Positions 34,123 to 36,674 of a DNA stretch of 36,674 nt are shown piece after piece. Each line of letters begins with the position of its first letter. The first letter of the stretch is position 1. Source of the stretch: an uncultured Bacilli bacterium (GTDB lineage: Bacteria; Bacillota_I; Bacilli_A; RFN20; CAG-449). Location: NCBI GenBank assembly GCA_947632435.1, contig CANRPC010000016.1:1-36674 (forward strand). The letters are read 5' to 3'. The notes under the pieces were generated by a model that made no database searches, was not told where the DNA came from, and worked only from the letters and a program-made list of their open reading frames with translations. Both the position numbers and the translations under genes were made by a program.

Positions 34123-34698
34123 ATGACAAAAAAAGGATTATTAATTGTCCTATCTGGTCCATCAGGAGTTGGAAAAGGAACAATAAGAAAAAAGCTTTTT
34201 AAAGATAAGTCATTAAATTTAGCTTTCTCAATTTCTATGACTACTAGAAATCCTAGAAAAAAAGAGCAAAATGGTATTGATTACTTTTTTGTAACTGAAG
34301 AAGAATTTAAATCTAGATTAGAAAAAGATGATTTTTTAGAACATGTATATTTCGTCGGTAATTATTATGGAACTTCTAAAGAATATGTCGAAAAGCTTAG
34401 AAATGAAGGAAAAAACGTTTTTTTAGAAATTGAAGTCGAAGGCGCTAAGCAAATTATGGATAAGTGTCAAAATGAAAATTTAGTATCAATTTTCTTAATG
34501 CCTCCATCTTTAACTGAATTAGAGCGAAGAATTCGTGGTAGAAAAAGTGAATCAGAAGAAATTATTCAAGAAAGACTTCAAAAAGCTAGAAGAGAAATTA
34601 ATTTAAAAAGCAATTATCAATATGTTGTTTATAACAAAGATTTATATAAAGCAACTGAAGAAATAAAAGAAATTATTAAAAATAGAATGAATTCTTAA
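34123..34698 (+). CDS. gmk: Guanylate kinase
   Basis: 191 residues from the ATG at 34123. GAGG (34107-34110) lies upstream, and a GTG six codons earlier would include it. The P-loop is SGPSGVGKGT, and the GMP-binding segment is SISMTTRNPRKKEQNGIDYFFV, with FLEHVYFVGNYYGT following. It converts GMP or dGMP to the diphosphate, an essential step. It is followed after 18 bases by priA, a linkage common in Firmicutes, where gmk, rpoZ, coaBC and priA often cluster; rpoZ and coaBC are not between them here. A TATAAT-like box ends about 23 bases before the start. Confidence 0.95.
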   Translation: MTKKGLLIVLSGPSGVGKGTIRKKLFKDKSLNLAFSISMTTRNPRKKEQNGIDYFFVTEEEFKSRLEKDDFLEHVYFVGNYYGTSKEYVEKLRNEGKNVFLEIEVEGAKQIMDKCQNENLVSIFLMPPSLTELERRIRGRKSESEEIIQERLQKARREINLKSNYQYVVYNKDLYKATEEIKEIIKNRMNS

Positions 34699-34716
34699 TT
34701 GAAAGGGGGATTCTAG

Positions 34717-36674
34717 ATGGTTTTAGCAGAGGTTATAATCGAATATCCTGCAAGTAGTTTAGATCGCCCTTTTTATTATGCTTATAATGAAAATAATAAT
34801 TTACAAAAAGGAGTAAGAGTTAAAATTCCTTTTGCAAATAAAGAAATTATAGGATATGTATATCAAGTTATAAAAAAAGAACAAACAAAAGAAGAATTTG
34901 AAAAAGAAAATGGTTATGTATTAAAAGATATAATTCAAGTAATAGATAAAGAACCAATCATAAATGAAGAGCTTTTTCTTCTTGCTAAAGAAATTTCAAA
35001 TTATTATTTTTCACCTTTAATCAGTGTTTTGAAAACTATGCTTCCTCCTTCCTTAAAGCCAAGTACAACTTCTTTATCAAAACCAAAAATTGCATATGAA
35101 CAATATTTAGAAGTAATTGAAAAAGATATAAGCTCATTAACTAATAAGCAGAAAGAACTTTACGAAACAATAAAAAGTCAAAAAAGAATTAAAAAAAGTT
35201 CTGTTTCATATTCAATTGCCATAAATCTTTTAAAAAAAGGCTTTTTAAAAGAAATTAAAGAAGAAAAATATCGTTTAATTACAAAAACAAACGAAAATAA
35301 AGATTTTAATATATTAAATGAAGAGCAAGAGAATGCCAAAAATGAAGTATTAAAAACGACTAATCAGATATTTCTTTTAGAGGGTATTACTGGAAGTGGA
35401 AAAACCGAAGTTTATTTACATTTAACAAAAGAATATTTAAAAAAAGGAAAAACTGTACTTATTTTGCTTCCTGAAATAAGTTTAACATATCAAGTAATTA
35501 AAATATTTTTAAATCATTTTTCAAAAATAGCTATTCTTCATTCTTCTTTAACAAATAGTGAAAAATATGATGAATATCGTAAAATTTCTAAAGGCGAAGT
35601 CGATATTGTTATAGGTGCAAGAAGTTCCATTTTTGCACCATTAAAAAACATTGGATTAGTTATAATTGATGAAGAACATTCTGAAACTTATAAACAAGAA
35701 ACAGCTCCTTATTATCACGCCTTAACTGTTGCAAAAATGCGTCAAAAACAACAAGAATTTAATATTCTTTTAGGTTCTGCAACACCATCTTTAGAATCTA
35801 GAGCTCGAGCTTTTAAAGGTACATATAAATTATTAAAGTTGACAAAAAGATACAAAACAAATCTACCTACCTGTAATATTGTGGATTTAGCATCATTAAA
35901 AGAAGTTGATGAAAAATCAATTATTGTTTCTAAAACATTAAGAGAAAAAATTAAAGAAAGATTAGCAAATAAAGAACAAGTATTAATAATGTTAAATCGA
36001 CGTGGTTATGCCACATATATAACTTGTCGTAGATGTTCCTATACATTTAAATGCCCAAAATGCAATTTACCACTTTCTTTACATATAGATGAAAATATAT
36101 TAAAATGCCATCATTGTGGCTACAATTCTAAAATGGTTTCTGAATGTCCAAAATGCAATTCACCATATTTAAGAACTGGAGGAATTGCAATTCAAAAAGC
36201 CGAGCAAGAATTAAATAAATTATTTCCTGAAGCAAAAATTTTAAGATTAGATTCAGATGTGGCTAAAAAAAGATTAGCAACAAAAGCTATAATCGATGAT
36301 TTTCAAAAAAATAAAGCAGATATTTTATTAGGTTCACAAATGATTTCCAAAGGATTAGATTTCCCAAATGTTACCCTTTCTTGTATTTTACTTGCTGATG
36401 TTGGATTAAATATTCCTTCTTTTAGAGCTTCAGAAAAAATATTTGCCTTATTAACTCAAACAATTGGTCGAGCTGGAAGAAGAAATAATGGAGAAGCTAT
36501 CATTCAAACATATATGCCTAATCATTACGCCATTCAATTAGCCGCTAAACAAGATTATGAAACTTTTTTTCTTACCGAAATGAAATATCGAAAAATTGCT
36601 TCTTATCCACCTTTTTCATACTGCGCTATATTAGAAATATCTTCAATTGATGAGAAAGAATTAATTTCTTCTTT
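34717..36674 (+). CDS. priA: Primosomal protein N' (PriA helicase), 3' partial
   Basis: The frame opens at ATG 34717 after AAAGGGGG and continues past the right edge, giving 652 complete codons. The N-terminal DNA-binding domain begins VLAEVIIEYPASSLDRPFYY. Walker A is GITGSGKT (223-230) and the DEAH-type box is DEEH (318-321). Eight cysteines from C437 onward form the two zinc sites (CRRC, CPKC, CHHC, CPKC). Late helicase motifs MISKGLDFPNV and QTIGRAGRR are intact. PriA restarts stalled replication forks by loading the replicative helicase. Only the last part of the C-terminal domain is missing. Confidence 0.95.
   Translation, partial: MVLAEVIIEYPASSLDRPFYYAYNENNNLQKGVRVKIPFANKEIIGYVYQVIKKEQTKEEFEKENGYVLKDIIQVIDKEPIINEELFLLAKEISNYYFSPLISVLKTMLPPSLKPSTTSLSKPKIAYEQYLEVIEKDISSLTNKQKELYETIKSQKRIKKSSVSYSIAINLLKKGFLKEIKEEKYRLITKTNENKDFNILNEEQENAKNEVLKTTNQIFLLEGITGSGKTEVYLHLTKEYLKKGKTVLILLPEISLTYQVIKIFLNHFSKIAILHSSLTNSEKYDEYRKISKGEVDIVIGARSSIFAPLKNIGLVIIDEEHSETYKQETAPYYHALTVAKMRQKQQEFNILLGSATPSLESRARAFKGTYKLLKLTKRYKTNLPTCNIVDLASLKEVDEKSIIVSKTLREKIKERLANKEQVLIMLNRRGYATYITCRRCSYTFKCPKCNLPLSLHIDENILKCHHCGYNSKMVSECPKCNSPYLRTGGIAIQKAEQELNKLFPEAKILRLDSDVAKKRLATKAIIDDFQKNKADILLGSQMISKGLDFPNVTLSCILLADVGLNIPSFRASEKIFALLTQTIGRAGRRNNGEAIIQTYMPNHYAIQLAAKQDYETFFLTEMKYRKIASYPPFSYCAILEISSIDEKELISS

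Overview
This is a strongly AT-rich stretch of bacterial chromosome, most likely from a low-GC member of the Bacillota/Mollicutes side of Bacilli, and probably uncultured. That placement rests on base composition, AGGAG-type ribosome sites, sigma-A-like promoters, a perfect CcpA (cre) box, a Firmicutes-type heterodimeric ABC exporter, RqcH/NFACT, and a nucleoside kinase of the Firmicutes type. It is not a Mycoplasma-code organism: tryptophan is written TGG, and TGA ends trmL and the first partial gene. The exact lineage cannot be fixed from the sequence alone.

Region 1 (1-8335) is the tail of an integrated phage or phage-like element. It has the end of a coiled-coil protein, an Asn/Ser-rich 301-residue protein and a 2,377-residue polyvalent virion protein that looks like a DNA-ejection protein. 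The giant carries a PBECR-type nuclease-like domain and an acetyltransferase-like domain, with a clear jump in G+C around that module. It is followed by what looks like the 3' end of a tRNA-Leu gene plus its terminator, that is, one attachment end of the element.

Region 2 (8336-11793) is a two-gene NHEJ system: a three-domain LigD (phosphoesterase-ligase-polymerase) divergent from Ku. Region 3 (11786-13482) holds three membrane proteins of unknown function. The promoter of the smallest one contains a 10-base G tract between a consensus -35 and its only nearby -10-like sequence, a possible phase switch. Region 4 (13637-18653) is a methyltransferase gene followed by a MarR-regulated heterodimeric ABC exporter operon with a visible promoter and operator. 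Region 5 (18652-22057) has a NitT/TauT-type permease and ATPase without a binding protein, divergent from an overlapping pair of unknown genes.

Region 6 (22058-26684) has a uridine-kinase-like nucleoside kinase under a cre-overlapped promoter. Next comes a 500-base region with opposing promoters and a possible small RNA or small protein, then tRNA-fMet, tRNA-Asp and tRNA-Phe, trpS and a ZIP metal transporter. Region 7 (26677-34122) is housekeeping and envelope genes: an acyl-CoA ligase with a DUF1624 membrane acyltransferase, cardiolipin synthase, RqcH, a thioredoxin-like lipoprotein, TrmL and a SleB-type cell wall hydrolase. Region 8 (34123-36674) is gmk followed by priA, which runs off the end.

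Genes are tightly packed. Several convergent pairs abut or overlap by 4-8 bases with no terminator between them, and many operon neighbours overlap at start and stop codons.
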